In this document: piece after piece, positions 14,705-27,100 of the stretch
Position numbering within the stretch: the stretch's first letter is position 1
How the letters are laid out: each line of letters opens with the position of its first letter
From: Phellopilus nigrolimitatus
Taxonomy: Eukaryota; Basidiomycota; Agaricomycetes; Hymenochaetales; Hymenochaetaceae
Reading direction: 5' to 3'
Assembly (NCBI GenBank): GCA_021029095.1
Contig: JAJOHG010000006.1
Location: forward strand, 434,001-498,000
Length of the DNA stretch: 64,000 nt
Program-made: the position numbers and the translations under genes
Notes under the pieces: generated by a model
Database searches by the model: none
What the model saw: the letters and a program-made list of their open reading frames with translations, nothing else
What the model was told of the DNA's origin: nothing

Positions 14705-17044
14705 ATGTCGTTTAACAAAGAGCAGGCCAGAATCGCTATCATTGGAAGTGGGTAAGTGAAGATGCTTGTTTGTCATAGTGAAGTCTGCTAAGAAGGGACG
14801 CTAGGATTGCTGGGATTTCTACAGCCATTGCTCTGAAAAGACAACTGCAATTTGAAAACTTCGTGGTAAGAACCTGATGAATTGTTCATTCCTTTCAATC
14901 TCACTGGAACTGCCGCAGATATATGAGAAAGACTCGGACATAGGCGGTACATGGCGGGTAAGTATAGCTATTTTCTTCCATTGGGATTTTTTGAAGACGA
15001 ATCGCTGCATAACAGGTCAATACATATCCGGGCTGTTCGTCGGATGTTGCTGGTCATTGGTATTCCCTCTCAACGGATCCCAACCCCAATTGGTCCTCGT
15101 ACTTTGTTCTCCAACCCGAAATACTTGATTATTGGAAGACTCTAGTCGAAAAATACTCACTCCGCAAGCACCTGGTCACGAGCGTGAATGTCGTGGCTGC
15201 TGTGTGGGATGATGCAGAACAACGTTATCGTCTAACTCTTAAGGACGAAAGGACTGGCGCTGAACGCGAAGAAGTTGTAGAGGCAGTCGTGAGCGCTGTT
15301 GGGGCTCTTACGACTCCATCATATCCAAAGGACATCACTGGCATGGACGAATTTAAAGGTTCGATCTTTCATTCGTCACGTTGGAAACACGACGTGTCGC
15401 TTTCTGGAAAAGAGTTGGGGTTGTTGGGAATGCGGCCTCTGCGTGAGTGCACTGTTTGTATTCGAAGAGACGGAAAAAAATCTTTCGTATTTATTTTCAG
15501 GGCGCAGTTGATTCCACGGATATCGGCAGACACTTCTGTTCAAGTCATCAATTTCTGCAGGACGCCGAACTGGTTCGTTTACAGGGCGAGTAAACAACGA
15601 TTCAGCTAAAAAAAGTCAGACTAACATGTTTTTTCCACTTTTCTTATTTTCTAGCCTAACTATTCCTACCCCTCGTGGGTGAAATGGACATTCACCAATT
15701 TGCCTTTGACCCTGAAAACTTATCGAACGTTGCTAGCTGCCAGGGTACGTTTCTATGCGGGTGCTTATTAGATGAAGGATAATTTCTGATCGTTTTCCTT
15801 TTTCAGTATGACCTGGGATACTTAATATTTCGAAATTCCAATAAAACCCTGCAGTCGTTTGCGCGGAAGGTACGTCCCTTCCTTCCCCTCTCTTTCGTCT
15901 AGAAAGCAATGTCACTGACGTGCTTCTTACTCACACAGGAAATGACAAGAATCATTGCGAAGAAGCACCGAAAGAACACGTCAAGAAGCTCATTCCTGAC
16001 TACCGTAAGCCCATTTCTATCATAACACAGAGATGGAGTTACATGTTGTACGTTTGCATCAGCTCCTGGTTGTAAACGAATCATCGTAGATCCCGGCTAC
16101 ATAGACTCGCTACATCGGCCAAATGTAAATTTGACATGGGCTGGCATCAATAGGATCACGGCAGATGGAATAGTGACAAAGACAGAAGAAACTGTCCCTT
16201 TGGATGTGATCATCTTCGCTACTGGCTTCGATTTCGTGCGTTCCTGCGTCCATGTATTAAAGTCTAACGTAAAGTTACTTACGATTTGTTAGGAAGTAGC
16301 GCAGAAACAAATACATCTGAAAGGGAAGGAAGGGACAACTTTGAATGAATACTTTGACTCGCAGGGAGGTCCGACAGCGTATCTTGGGACTACCGTGCCC
16401 GGTTTCCCGAACTTCTTCACACTCATGGGTAAGGAAACTGACTTAACGCAAAGTTTCTTTCCTGCGCCCAGGTGACTGACTATTTTCTCAGGTCCAAACA
16501 CTGCGACAGGGCATGCGTCTATCATTTTTAGCGAGGAAGCTACAGGTGCGTCTTAGTCTTTTGTGAAGTGATGTACCAGATCTCACATTTTGACTTACGC
16601 TCCGCATCTCCCTAGATAAACTATGCCCTACAGCTGCTAAAGCCCATCATCGAGAAGAAGGCGCAGTCGTTCACCGTCCGCGCCTCCGCCACCGAAGCGT
16701 ATAACGCAATGCTGCAGCGGCGCCTGTCCGGATCCGTCTTCACGGCGTGCACGTCGTACTACCGCCAAGGCGCAACGGGGAAAAACATCGCGATCTTCCC
16801 GGGGCCGCTCTTGCTCTTCTGGTGGTGGACCCTGCGGCCACGGTGGGACGACTACGAGGCGCGCGGCGCAGAGGCGTGGAAGAAAGAGCGCAGACATAAG
16901 AGCTTGCTGAGGGTGCTGCTTTTGATCGCCGCTGTCGCGGGGTGTGTAGGATTTACGCAACCTCGGGTGAAAGATCTTATTATAAAAAGTAGAATACTCG
17001 ACGCATTTTCGAAAGTATGGGGAAGGCTTACATCTACCGCGTGA
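14705..17044 (+). CDS. Baeyer-Villiger-type flavin monooxygenase, interrupted by two single-base shifts
   Basis: FAD/NADPH monooxygenase. Seen: IAIIGSG then IAGIS (FAD-binding GxGxxG, split by intron 1), [36 protein letters not shown], then [14 protein letters not shown], which matches the FxGxxxHxxxW fingerprint of type I Baeyer-Villiger enzymes. A second nucleotide motif GVVGNAASA, then [11 protein letters not shown], follow. The C-terminus has a hydrophobic segment ([17 protein letters not shown]), so it may be membrane-anchored. Two places need one extra base: 15408-15411 (GK|RVGVVGN, an A4 run) and about 15960 (RIIA|EEAPKEH). One intron (from 15591) appears to use a GC donor, AGG|GCGAGT. 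As written the reading stops early, so this is either a young pseudogene or a sequence error. Substrate unknown. Confidence 0.75.
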
Positions 17045-17721
17045 GGACTCTGGCTGAACAGCTCCAGAATCTTTCTCCGTCCTTAATCCACTATGAATAA
17101 CAGTTGTACAGTTCCCTGACAGAGGTTTATACTTTTTTTTTGCATATAATCAGACCTCCCAAATCTCATTTCAAGCTAGGCTCTTGACATATCCGCTGCA
17201 AAATTTACCTGAACATTACTTATCATGTAGGAAGTAAGCCTGGATATTTTTGGGTGGCGGCGGATGAACATTGATAGAGTAATTTTAAGATATCAAAAGT
17301 CTTGGGTTGGCATAAACTTTTGTCGGACTGTACATATGTTCATGCATCCACTATGGTACGCATACAATGATGATTATATAGCACGACTGCACGACAGTGC
17401 GACAAAGTTGGAGCGTTCAAGTCGTCTATTATCGTTCGGTTCAGTGAACAACAGTAAGCTAAAGCTCTAATCATTAGGTCTGCACCCTCAATGGTAATGG
17501 GGATATGAAGGATAGAATGAGTAGATTGTGCTAGAACGGTGGACGCGGCACGAAAGCCGTCGTACTTGAAGGTATCCATGCATTCCAAAAATTACGCTCC
17601 TATGGAAAGGTAGCCATTGGCATGAACAAATAATGTCGGTTATTACCATGAAATAACAGACTTGCCCATCCTTCGAGAGTGTAAGGAAGCACACGTCGAG
17701 CATAGGACAGAATTACTCCGA
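17045..17721. other. Intergenic between convergent genes
   Basis: The 3' flanks of the monooxygenase and of the unknown minus-strand gene. Short frames occur but none resembles a known protein. Confidence 0.5.
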
Positions 17722-18861
17722 TCACTTGCTGGATTCGACCATACTATCTGTTTCCTTCCTCCCATCCGGAACATCGCTCTTCACTTTTACCTCTGCATTC
17801 ACACCATTTTCCTGCACTACTTCGTCCTTCACCGCCACCTCATGCTTCGTCTCGACCTCCTGCTTTCCCCCGCTTTTTTCGCCGTGCAATTCTTGCGTTT
17901 TGTTTGGCAGATAGTTTTTCCAATCTTCAAGGAGCTGTGCCCGCTCATCTTCCGGCTTCTGCTTCGTTGCTTTAAGCTCTGCCAGGATGGACGACACAAA
18001 TAAGAAACGTCCGCTGGGCCTTAAATTCTTGATAGATTCCTCTGTATATCGCTCACAGGGAAGAAACCCTTTTTCGACAAGATTTCGGGCGTAAGCTTGT
18101 ACTGTTTAAGTCACGCAAGCCGAGTTACGCAAGTGAACGGGAGGAACGATGTCGTCAGCTTAACAAAATATATCTTGACACCGAGATCACGGGTACGCAC
18201 TGCTTTCCAGACTATCCAACGCCAGCGACGAGGAGACGGAAACCAACTGCGACTCGCGAAGATGTTCCTGCGCACTCTTCCTCTCACTTTCCCGTCTTTC
18301 CGCCTCTCTCCAAGCAATGAAACGCTTCGAAGGTGTGAACGTGTGTTCTTTCATGATAGACAACGTTGGGGGTTGGACTTCTCCAGGTCTCCTTCGACGA
18401 TGATTCTGCTTCGGATGGCGAGTTCCTTTGTATTTCACCCCCACATCTTTAGAGCCCTTCTCGGGGTAGGCTGCTCCATCACGGCCATTTGGGAGTGCGC
18501 GTTTTGGTCGTTGTGCCGAGGTAGGGTCGGGGAGGTTTCGCGTGGGATCGCGTAAGCCTCGAACGGTGGTGGGGTTCTGCGTGGGGTCGAGGCCTTGAAG
18601 GGGATTTCGTGTGGGGTCGCCGACGTTCTGCGAGGGGTTTCGAGTTGGGTCGGGAACGTGAGCGCGGTTTCGTGTGAGGTCGCCGACGTTCTGCGAGGGG
18701 TTTCGCGTTGGGTTGGGAACGTGAGCGCGGTTTCGTGTGGTGTCGGGAAGGTTTCGAGTGGGGTTTCGCGTGGGGTCGGGGATGTAGTTTCGTTTGCTGA
18801 ACAGCTTTCTTGGGTGCGTTTTTTTCAGCAAAGCAAAGGCATTTGATCCTTTGAACATCAA
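17722..18861 (-). CDS. Hypothetical protein with tandem DPTRN repeats
   Basis: I do not recognise this protein. Two exons join in frame: 18861-18201 and 18101-17722 (346 aa). The N-terminal third is made of DPTRN-type pentapeptides nested in a 21-residue repeat. The middle is basic and helical (FIAWREAERRESERK), and the C-terminal exon starts IQAYARNLVEKGFLP and SGRFLFVSSILAEL, followed by a charged Glu/Lys-rich tail. The start is uncertain. A frame opening at 18934 (SAYYLVPPPR, IKCLCFAEK) looks equally coding but joins this one only if one base is removed near the T7 run at about 18819-18825. It is divergent from the DEAD-box-like gene, sharing about 260 bp of promoter with a CACGTG word at about 18953. 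Confidence 0.5.
18609..18734 (-). repeat. 63-bp tandem repeat (two copies) with 15-bp sub-repeats
   Basis: Two head-to-tail 63-bp copies (18609-18671, 18672-18734) differ at only a few positions. Diverged 15-bp pieces encoding DPTRN continue on both sides (about 18530-18790). The unit is a multiple of three, so copy number can change without breaking the frame. Confidence 0.85.
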
Positions 18862-19122
18862 GTTCAGATTGACGAGGGGGCGGCACTAGATAGTAGGCGC
18901 TGACAATGCGCGTCAAGCGTTTTGAAAAGTCCATACGAAACGTGACCTACAGCACGTGCACGGTGTCGGATTCATTCCCTTATATTTTCTTCTTTTCCTA
19001 TTCCTCACGGTCTATAAAGCATTATACTTGAAATTCGGAGCTTGAGGTCTAAAAGGTGCTCTGGCCTGCTTGATTTTGTTTTTCGGGATTTTGTCGAATT
19101 TCCTTTTGGGCTCTTGTGCTCA

Positions 19123-20456
19123 ATGTCTACGTCCACGGCATCCAGCATCTTCGGCACCGTCCGTCCGTTCCTCTTGCGTTCACCGCCTCGATGTACTCGC
19201 CATTATGCAGCCGCTGCCTCGCTATCTACAGCAAAGTCTCGAGTAGAGAAGAAATCTCAGGTATCAAATGTGTCTCCCAAAAATGCTGGGAAGAAACCCC
19301 AGGCGTCGCCCCAACCCGCGTCGAAATCGCCAAAGAGCAAAGGTCCGGGTCAGCCTGCATCAAAGCAGTCGCAATCTAAAGCAGTCCCCCCGCCTCAAAT
19401 TCCAAAGGCAAACAAGCTGAACCTGTCGGATTTTCAATATGCCCATCTCATCGAGAAAGGGAGGCTTGCGGTGCGGATGGCGGAAACAATTCCTTACGAA
19501 CGCCCCACACCTCTGCAATATACGGCTCTTTTTCCGCTCCTCAAGGGAAATAACACGTAAGTGACAGGCTCTGTTCGTTCGTTTGTTTTATTGGTATTTC
19601 CTTGGTACGCATGCTAAGTACAACACGTCAGGCTAATCCAGTCAACTGCAAAGGGCGTCGCGAACGCATATCTCATACCTGCCATCTCGATGCATGTCGA
19701 ATGGGGAAGAGATGCAAACAAAAAGAGCACGGTACCTTTTCAAGTCAGGACCTCGAAGTCGAAGGGCTCTTCGGCCTTATTGTCTGAAATAATAAGAACG
19801 GTGTCCGGCCCTGCGTCGATAAAACTCATCGTCGTATGTCCTACAGCGGATCGCGCGCTAGCTGTTGCGGCGAAGTGTCTCGAGCTCGTACCAGAGAAAG
19901 GCCCAGTCAATGTAGCTTGCCTTACGCACACGTCGACCTCCGAGCGCGAACGCGAGTACGCGATCTTGCGGCGTTCAGACGTGCTTGTAACGGTCAGTAA
20001 CCCGACGCCTCGCTTCCTCCCTTAAGGTTGCCCTTCTTATTGACGTGACCTATTCAATATGCCCAGACACCGTTCCCCATTCTCGATCACTTAATCAACA
20101 CGAAGCATTACAGGTCGGCACTCGTGCAGCTAAAGTGCGTTGCGTTCGACAGCGCAGACAAGTTCTCCGAACCAAAATGGCTTCCAGCGCTTAACAAACT
20201 GCTTCTTGCCGAGCGAGTAAAGAAGTGAGTATGCTCGCCTTCGAGTACGCGATAAAAACTGAACCTGGACTTTTCTTCCTAATTATCAACTAGTCCGGCC
20301 CAAATTATTGTCACAGCGCGTAAGCAGACAGAAATACTCAAGACGGTGCGCAATTTCGTGATCAACCTTGGCAATGTTCAAGTAGCTGAGCGCAGGTGTT
20401 TTCAGTTTATCAACACGGTTATGGGCTCCTTGCAATACAGTCATATCGCCACTTAG
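19123..20456 (+). CDS. DEAD-box-like pseudo-helicase, first RecA domain only
   Basis: Four exons: 19123-19556, 19632-19992, 20067-20224, 20294-20456 (371 aa). The N-terminus is rich in Arg/Ser/Ala without early acidic residues, suggesting mitochondrial import. Positions of DEAD-box motifs can be followed but the catalytic residues are gone. The Q-motif-like YERPTPLQYTALFPLLKG is kept. Motif I is QSTAKGVANAY instead of AxTGxGKT. Ia is VVCPTADRAL. Ib/GG region is SDVLVTTPFPILDHL. Motif II is VAFDSADKF instead of DEAD. Motif III is IIVTARKQTEI instead of SAT. The frame ends soon after motif III, so no second RecA domain (motifs IV-VI) is present. It may be a non-catalytic RNA-binding or assembly protein, or a truncated relic; the clean frame and splice sites favour a real gene. 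Confidence 0.65.
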
Positions 20457-20936
20457 CTTGGTCTCCTCGTGATGTGCTGAAACAGCGACGGTCCGAGCGA
20501 CCAGTCATTTAAAAATCCTTTAAATAGTACATACTAATACTTTAATGAGTGCTATACGCGAAGGAGGGAAGCGGTTTGTCAGCTAAGTGCACAAGGAAGA
20601 ACCCAATGCGTGAACTATTCAAAGCACAGCTAAGGCCAAGACTACTAATACTCATGAAACTTATACTTACCCTCCACGAAGACAGGCTGAATATAATATA
20701 GGTAAAGGACCTGGATTGTGAATGTGGAAATGAGACACATGGAAGGTGATTTGTGTATCTACCAACACAACAACCTCAAAGAACCCCAAGACGCCTATAG
20801 ACACACAGGAATAGAAATCAAAAAACGAAAGTCCAACCGACACAGAAACCAAGATCGAAAAAGTAGAGAGAGAAACTGTCTAATGTCCAATCTCGCAGTT
20901 ACCACAAAAGAAGTACCAGTGAACACGAACGCGTGT
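20457..20936. other. Intergenic between convergent genes
   Basis: No remnant of a helicase C-terminal domain was found downstream of the pseudo-helicase. The stretch is AT-rich 3' flank. Confidence 0.5.
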
Positions 20937-23900
20937 TCAGTATGAGAAAATCATCAACCACGGATTGAGGATGATTGGGTAGAGGAGATGGCATCCCACC
21001 GTAATCGCAAGAGGGAGGAGGACTGCCCAGTCCGCGGGTATGCGCCAGTCGACGGGCATTAACGGCAGGCTCAGTACGACCATTGCGGCGGTTAGAGCCA
21101 GGCATATGACGATTGAAAGCCAAAAGCGACGCAGGATCTTTGGGACCTCGAGGAAGAAGTTCGAGCGCTCGACTTCCTTCTTCGTCGCGCCCCACGTGAT
21201 GTTGTATGAGAACAAATGCGCGAGGAGCGCCTGCGCAAGGTGCACGGAGAGACCACCGAAGAAGAAAAAGCTGCAGATGAAGGCGATCGGTAGAACATAT
21301 TTAGAATCTAGGAAGGAAGAGAAATAAGAGGGGAAAGACTCACAAGAACGGTACCCAGGTCATGTTTTCTTTGAGCGAGGCGAGCAGGGGGCGAGTACCG
21401 AGGCGATACTCAAGGAGGGTGAACCCGAGGTTCCCTGAGCCTGGAAATACGACCGTACATGCAAGCCAAATCTCAAACGAGTGCATATAGAACCCGTCGA
21501 TGCTAAGCGCAAAGCCAAGCACCAGGTAGTTGATCAGCGAGAGCGTGACCGCAGCGGCGATGCCATAGTAGGAAAACATGTAGCTCAACATCGAGATCTT
21601 ATAGTGGACCGGCGCACCGCTCCACAGAAAGACGTGCAGCTGCTTGTTGATCGGGCCTTTGCGCCACCAATGTATGAGCGGGTTGAAGATCAACTCGTTG
21701 CACCCGTATGCGTACTTTTGCCAACGGTTCAGCTCATCATCGCATGTTAGCGACACGCCTTCCTTGAACCCGCCGTTCGAGTAGGCCGCCCAGCGAATGA
21801 TGTACCCCTTCAGCTGCAGCCGGAGCGCCATGTCGAAGTCCTCGGAGACGTTTGCCTCGGACCATATCTTCTTCACGCCATCAGCCTCGTCGATAAAAGC
21901 TGCGTCCTGGATCGCACTCCAGCGCAGGAACGCGTTATGTCCAACGAACGGTGCGACTTCACCATTAGCACACGCCATTGATATGCAGCGGTTAATCCGG
22001 CGTGTGAAATGCGCGATACCGTTCTCGAAGTAATGGTGCGCGACCTGCATGACGTCCGACTCATGCTGAATGATTGCAACCTCGGGGCACTCTGCAAGCT
22101 CACGCGCGGCGTCGCGCAGACAGTCCTCTGGCACGATCGTGTCCGAGTCAACAATAAGGATGATTGCGCCACAACGCAGAGAGCGAGCGTGCGCTGCCCA
22201 CGGGCGCCAAGCGGTTGCCTGTCTCCTCAAAGGTCTCTTCGATCGCCATCTGCAGCGCACGCTCTTCGAGTTTCTCGTCTTCGTCATAATCTTCCTCCTC
22301 CTCTTCATCGTCTTCGTCGATGTAGTCGCCGTATATGCCATGTTGCGTCGACTGCAGGTCCACGGCACTCGCTGCGAGGCTCGAATTTTCGAAGCGACGC
22401 TGAGTGAGCTTGTCTTCGAGTTCGTCCTCGAGCTTCTTAATGCACTTCTCGAGTTTCAAAGAGAGTGCGAGACCGTAGTTCATGTTAGATGCCTTTTTGA
22501 ATCGACCGGCACGATGGAACCCGTCGGGATCACTCGAATGTGCCGGGCGGGCGACAAAGCCAATACCATGATTTGCGTAAAACTCGAGGCGCAGGTCGCG
22601 CTCGTCAGGCTTGAGTAGCTGCAGACCATCGTCGTTGACGAAGATAGGTCGACTGTCCCTCCTTGGCGCGCGTACGTCTGCATGGCCTTTTTGAGCGACT
22701 CGACAGACGGTGTGCTGAGGCAAGATGACGTTTATCAGCATGTTTTCCCATTGCAACCCAAAGCGGAAGAAAGCGGGGAAAGGACGCACATAGTCTCCTT
22801 CAAACTCTCCTTATACACAGGCATCTGGATCGTGATGTGCGGGAGCGCATCGTCGACGTGCTTATTTGCCTTCGGTGCGATCGAGCTGTAGTACCGGCTA
22901 TTCTCGTGAAACTGCGCGACCGGGCCCAACACGTAGGTGAGGTTCGTGATCACTTGCAACGAGAAGAACTACGAGAACGTTGGGCGGTAAGCGGGAGATA
23001 ATAAAATAAAATATGAGATAACACACGAGAGAGACGCAGAACAGGAACGGCGCGGTGACAAGCAACGCAAAGCGCGAAGCATTGCCATCGAGTATCCACT
23101 CTTGAACCAAGATACCTGCATTAATAATCATCAGCAAAGCTTGCAAATGAGATAGGGTTTTGGCCTGTACTCACTGGTACCACTGCCTATGAAGAGGATA
23201 CTCAAGCCGGCTCCGAGTCCACCGTAAATTGGGCCGAAAAGGCGGATGGGACGGAGCTCGGGGCCTTCTTCGCCTGCCTCTGGGTCGCTAAGCTTCTCCG
23301 TGCGCCCACCACTGCCTTGGCTAGGCTGGGTGAGCCCCCTCTTTCCCTTCGTGGTGCGCCACCCGAACCAGCTAAACCCTTTCTTCGCCTGTGAAAGTGC
23401 GGTCTTCTGCTCTGCAATTTCTGATTCATCTACGATCACCTCCTTCGCAGGTAGCGAACCGCTGGAGTCCTTCTCTGACAATCCAGTAAGGTTCTGATAT
23501 GAGGGCGCTGGGGAGGATGGGACGCCGATCGAGCCGAGAGATCCCGCTGTGACGGCAGAGGCGGAGAAGAGCGGAGGGCGCGCACGCCAAACAAGCTTGA
23601 TGAGTTTCTCCTCGAAGTCGCGGCAGACAGGGATGATGTAGTCGAGATTGTCGGCCCAAACGATGAGAACGCGTTCGTCGCGCTACCGAGGGAAGAGAAG
23701 TGAGCGAGAGTATGTATTAAAAAAAGGGGGCGGCACACTTACAATAAAAGCGGCACACTGCTCCTTGTCAGCGCGCGGGAGGCGAGCCATGCTGTCGAGA
23801 ATCTGGATCCGGGTATTGGAGTCAACATAGAGAGCAATGACATCGTCCGCGCTGTCGACCAATATATTAGCTAGTCTTCTGATATTGCACTTTCACAACG

Positions 23901-24168
23901 GGGAACAGGGTGGCACTCACACAGTGGCAAGCGCTGCGTGAACTGCTGCGCTGCGTACTTTTACAGCGACGACTGGATTGAGAGCGCGAACGGCGGCCTC
24001 GAAAGGGGCGAGGGAGTGGTTCTCGTAGGGAAAGACGCGGAAGTGGCCAGGCTCGACGCGGAGACAGACGCCGGCAGCAGCATTCTCTTCACTGGGTTTG
24101 AACCAGGAGTCACCCTGGGTTTGTTTAAAGACGTGGTGGAGGATCGCATCGTACGCGTCGTAGTCCAT
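20937..24168 (-). CDS. Membrane glycosyltransferase family 2 protein, with two compensating frame shifts
   Basis: Processive-type GT2 enzyme in the plasma membrane; ascomycete relatives are needed for hyphal growth on surfaces. Exons (minus): 24168-23921, 23851-23743, 23682-23175, 23115-23027, 22968-22790, 22714-21344, 21270-20937; about 945 aa. Motifs: HITIQMPVYKESL, FVNDDGLQLL, YANHGIGFVARP, FKKASNMNYGL, an acidic insert of Asp/Glu, the DxD in LIVDSDTIVPED, SEDFDMALRLQLKGY, and the RW-type motif ELNRWQKYAYG. Several membrane segments flank the catalytic domain. In the large exon the reading changes frame near 22655 (one base missing before IFVNDDG) and returns near 22209 (one extra base before WRPWAAHARS). 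Outside that segment the frame is continuous, so the two shifts cancel in length. Confidence 0.85.
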
Positions 24169-27100
24169 TGTTGCCTTATCGTCTTCGAGAGGGGGGGGAG
24201 AAGGGATCTGGAAGAAAGAAAACGGTGCGGTCTATTCTACTAAATGTCCGGGCGTATGAGAAAGAAAGTCGGTTGTCTGTAAGTCAGAGTCTAAGACTGT
24301 GCGGTGTGGAAAATACCAAAGAGGAGGAGGGACCGGATGTGGGGGGGGGGGGGGGAAGAAGAATCAAAAAAACCACTGAAGCAAACAGCGCAGACCGTGA
24401 AAATATAGTCGCATCTTGGAATCTTTTCTTTTCTTTTTTTCTTTCCGCGAGACCTAGCTTGCGCGGTTGGGAGCAGTAGAGTTGTGCCGATGGAGCCCGG
24501 GATCTGCACAGATCAGCTTCAGTGATCTACCTCGGTAACGTGCCTTAATTGCGCCTCCGAGTCGTTACCATTGCTTCGGTTTGCACTGCCAACAGCCAAT
24601 AACGACATACTTATGGCTGTGCGTCCCAAGCTCAGTCCCGCCTCGGCCGCCGCTGACGTTGACTTGACGAAACAGGGTGGACGTAGTATTCGCTGACGTC
24701 GATCGTTGGTGGGTTGCTTTATCGTCCATAAAGCAGTCTAAGCAAGGCAAGACGGCCGAGCAAATTTGCCTTGCATTTGAGTAGACTGAATCAGCGTCAT
24801 TCGTTGATCCCATTGAGGTTTCCCACCCGATGGGGCCGAAGGACAGTGTACGAAATAGGGGAGAAAGGGCGCATACCGGGACCAATAGGTGTAAACATAC
24901 TTCTGAATCTCGTGTGGCTGATCGTGTGGGAGCTGCAGAAATGAAAGAAGTAGAAAGATATCGTGCTGATCCATACTTCGAGTCTATTCGTTCTGGCCCA
25001 TACAGTCTAGAAATGGAGTCCTAACGGCAAAAGCCAGCCGTACGACCAATAGCAATTGTATACTGCCTAGAATCCCCGGACCCGAGCGGGGGAAAAAAGC
25101 CAGGTATCATACGACATAAATATCAAACAGAATACCAGTAGAGCCGAAAACCGCTATTTTGAACACGCATGTTGGAGTATCGAGGAACCGCGTGAGAGAA
25201 TGTCTGATTGTATTGGAAGAACAAACGCCCATGTCCGAGTCGATGGTGCACAGTTCGTTCCTTCCAGCCCGGGAGGGCGAACTTGTATGTATAGCATTAC
25301 TACCGCGCCTATCTTTCTTGGTTCGCTCGTTGTCCGACGTCGGAGTCGCTATCACAGACGCCATTGGGCGCGAGGTTTAGAAGCGCAGAGAGAACCAGGT
25401 ACGAAAAAGTGCCATAAGTTATCTTACCTCCGGCTGGATGTGGCTAGCACGTTTGTATGAACGATCTTGATAGGTTTAAGTGAGAAGAACCACTGTAAAA
25501 AGCGCTTCGTGCGGAGGTGACTGTGCCACTGCCACTGCCAGATGCTGCTGATTGTGTTTGCGTGCGTTGCTTGTGCGCGGAATGCTGTATGTTCTGCAGC
25601 TGGTGTTCCTTGTCCTTGCACCGGGTTGAGTTTGGGTCGATCGGACCTGTCCAGCGAAATCCTAAAGAAAAGAAAAAATATCGAAGAGAATGGGAATAAA
25701 GATGCTTTAGTCTCGATAGCCTCGATATAGATTCAGGATCTTGTTTCGCGGCAGAACCCATAAGTATTATAGCGAGTAAGCGTGAAGTAGCAGAGAAGAA
25801 AATGAATTGACTCTGTCACGGCGGTAAGGTTTATCACGTGTCAATTTACTACGTGATCACGAGATTAGCGACAATCACCCGCACTTCCTGATATCCACTC
25901 TCAGAGGAACAAAGGATCCCCTCTAAGACAGGAAGACCAGCACCCTCAATTATTATATACCTCAAATTCTCAGTGGCGATACTAAGTTCAAGGCTGGTGA
26001 AATCCAATTTTCCTATAATCAGTAGGCCGTACTTAGGTCATGGAGTTACTGATCAACTTCTCGACAGATTGATAGACGAATATGAGAGAGTAATCCGAAG
26101 AAGAAGCAGATATACTCTTGGCTGAAGCGGTTACTACTTTCCTGTCATAACTCAATTGCTGTCAAAAGGGCGTCTTCTCTCCAGACATCAAGTAAATATC
26201 TCCGGGTCGCACCAATAAAAGAAGTATTTCACTGTCATTCCCGGGCGACAGATTTTAGACATAAAAAACCCCTATCGCACAGGTACCCGGACCCACAATT
26301 CTCGAAAAATTCCAACTTTTGATCATCATCTGTAACAATACCGCAAGCCCGATCAAAGGACTGTGGAGAGCGATACCGCCAGTTTGCTCGAGAAGCCCAT
26401 GAAATTTGATCCTCGATAATCATACTAGCTGTGCAATGCAAAGGACAACGGTCACCACTTTGAGAGAGAACGAAGAACGAGGAGGAGCTCATCCGCAGCA
26501 AGAAGGCCTTTCGACATTATCTTCTAAAGATAAGAGTATTCGGATAATAGAAGCCAGCGAGGTCTTTTTTATAAAGGAGGTGATTAGTCCCGTCGAGTTG
26601 CAATTCACCGACAGAAGAGCTCGGACTCCCGAGTACAGAGGCATATGGAGGGGATAATATCTTATCAAGAGACTCACCGATGTGCGGTGGATAAAGTATA
26701 CGTCGGAGAATGCCAGAACTAGAAGGCAGTAAAAACACGAATAATGCGGAAACAAAATAGGAAGACTAAGCAGACAATTCACATATCCACCAAGTGATTG
26801 AACTTGGTTCGAACAGGTCTGCGTCTGTTACCCACCTCTTTCAGAAGGTACGCTCCTCGGTATACACGTTTACCAAGTCGACTCCAAAAAACGAACCCAA
26901 TAGAACTTGTATCTTATTAATTTGTGCCATTTGGCTCCGCAAGAAAGGTGCGTTGATGCAGGCTATGCAAACAGGCACATTTACCAATCAAGCTTCGACA
27001 TGAGAAACTTCAATAAGCTTGGAGAAGACATTCAGCGCTGAACTCTACGAACAAATGTTCAAGAGTGGACAGAGGCGTTAGAGTGTCGGCACTCCACCAT

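Noticed and set aside
18479..18934. His/Lys/Pro/Arg-rich frame over the 63-bp repeat as a separate gene
   Set aside because: Only its first 40 residues look natural; the rest is the repeat read out of frame. It is treated as an alternative N-terminus, not a second gene.
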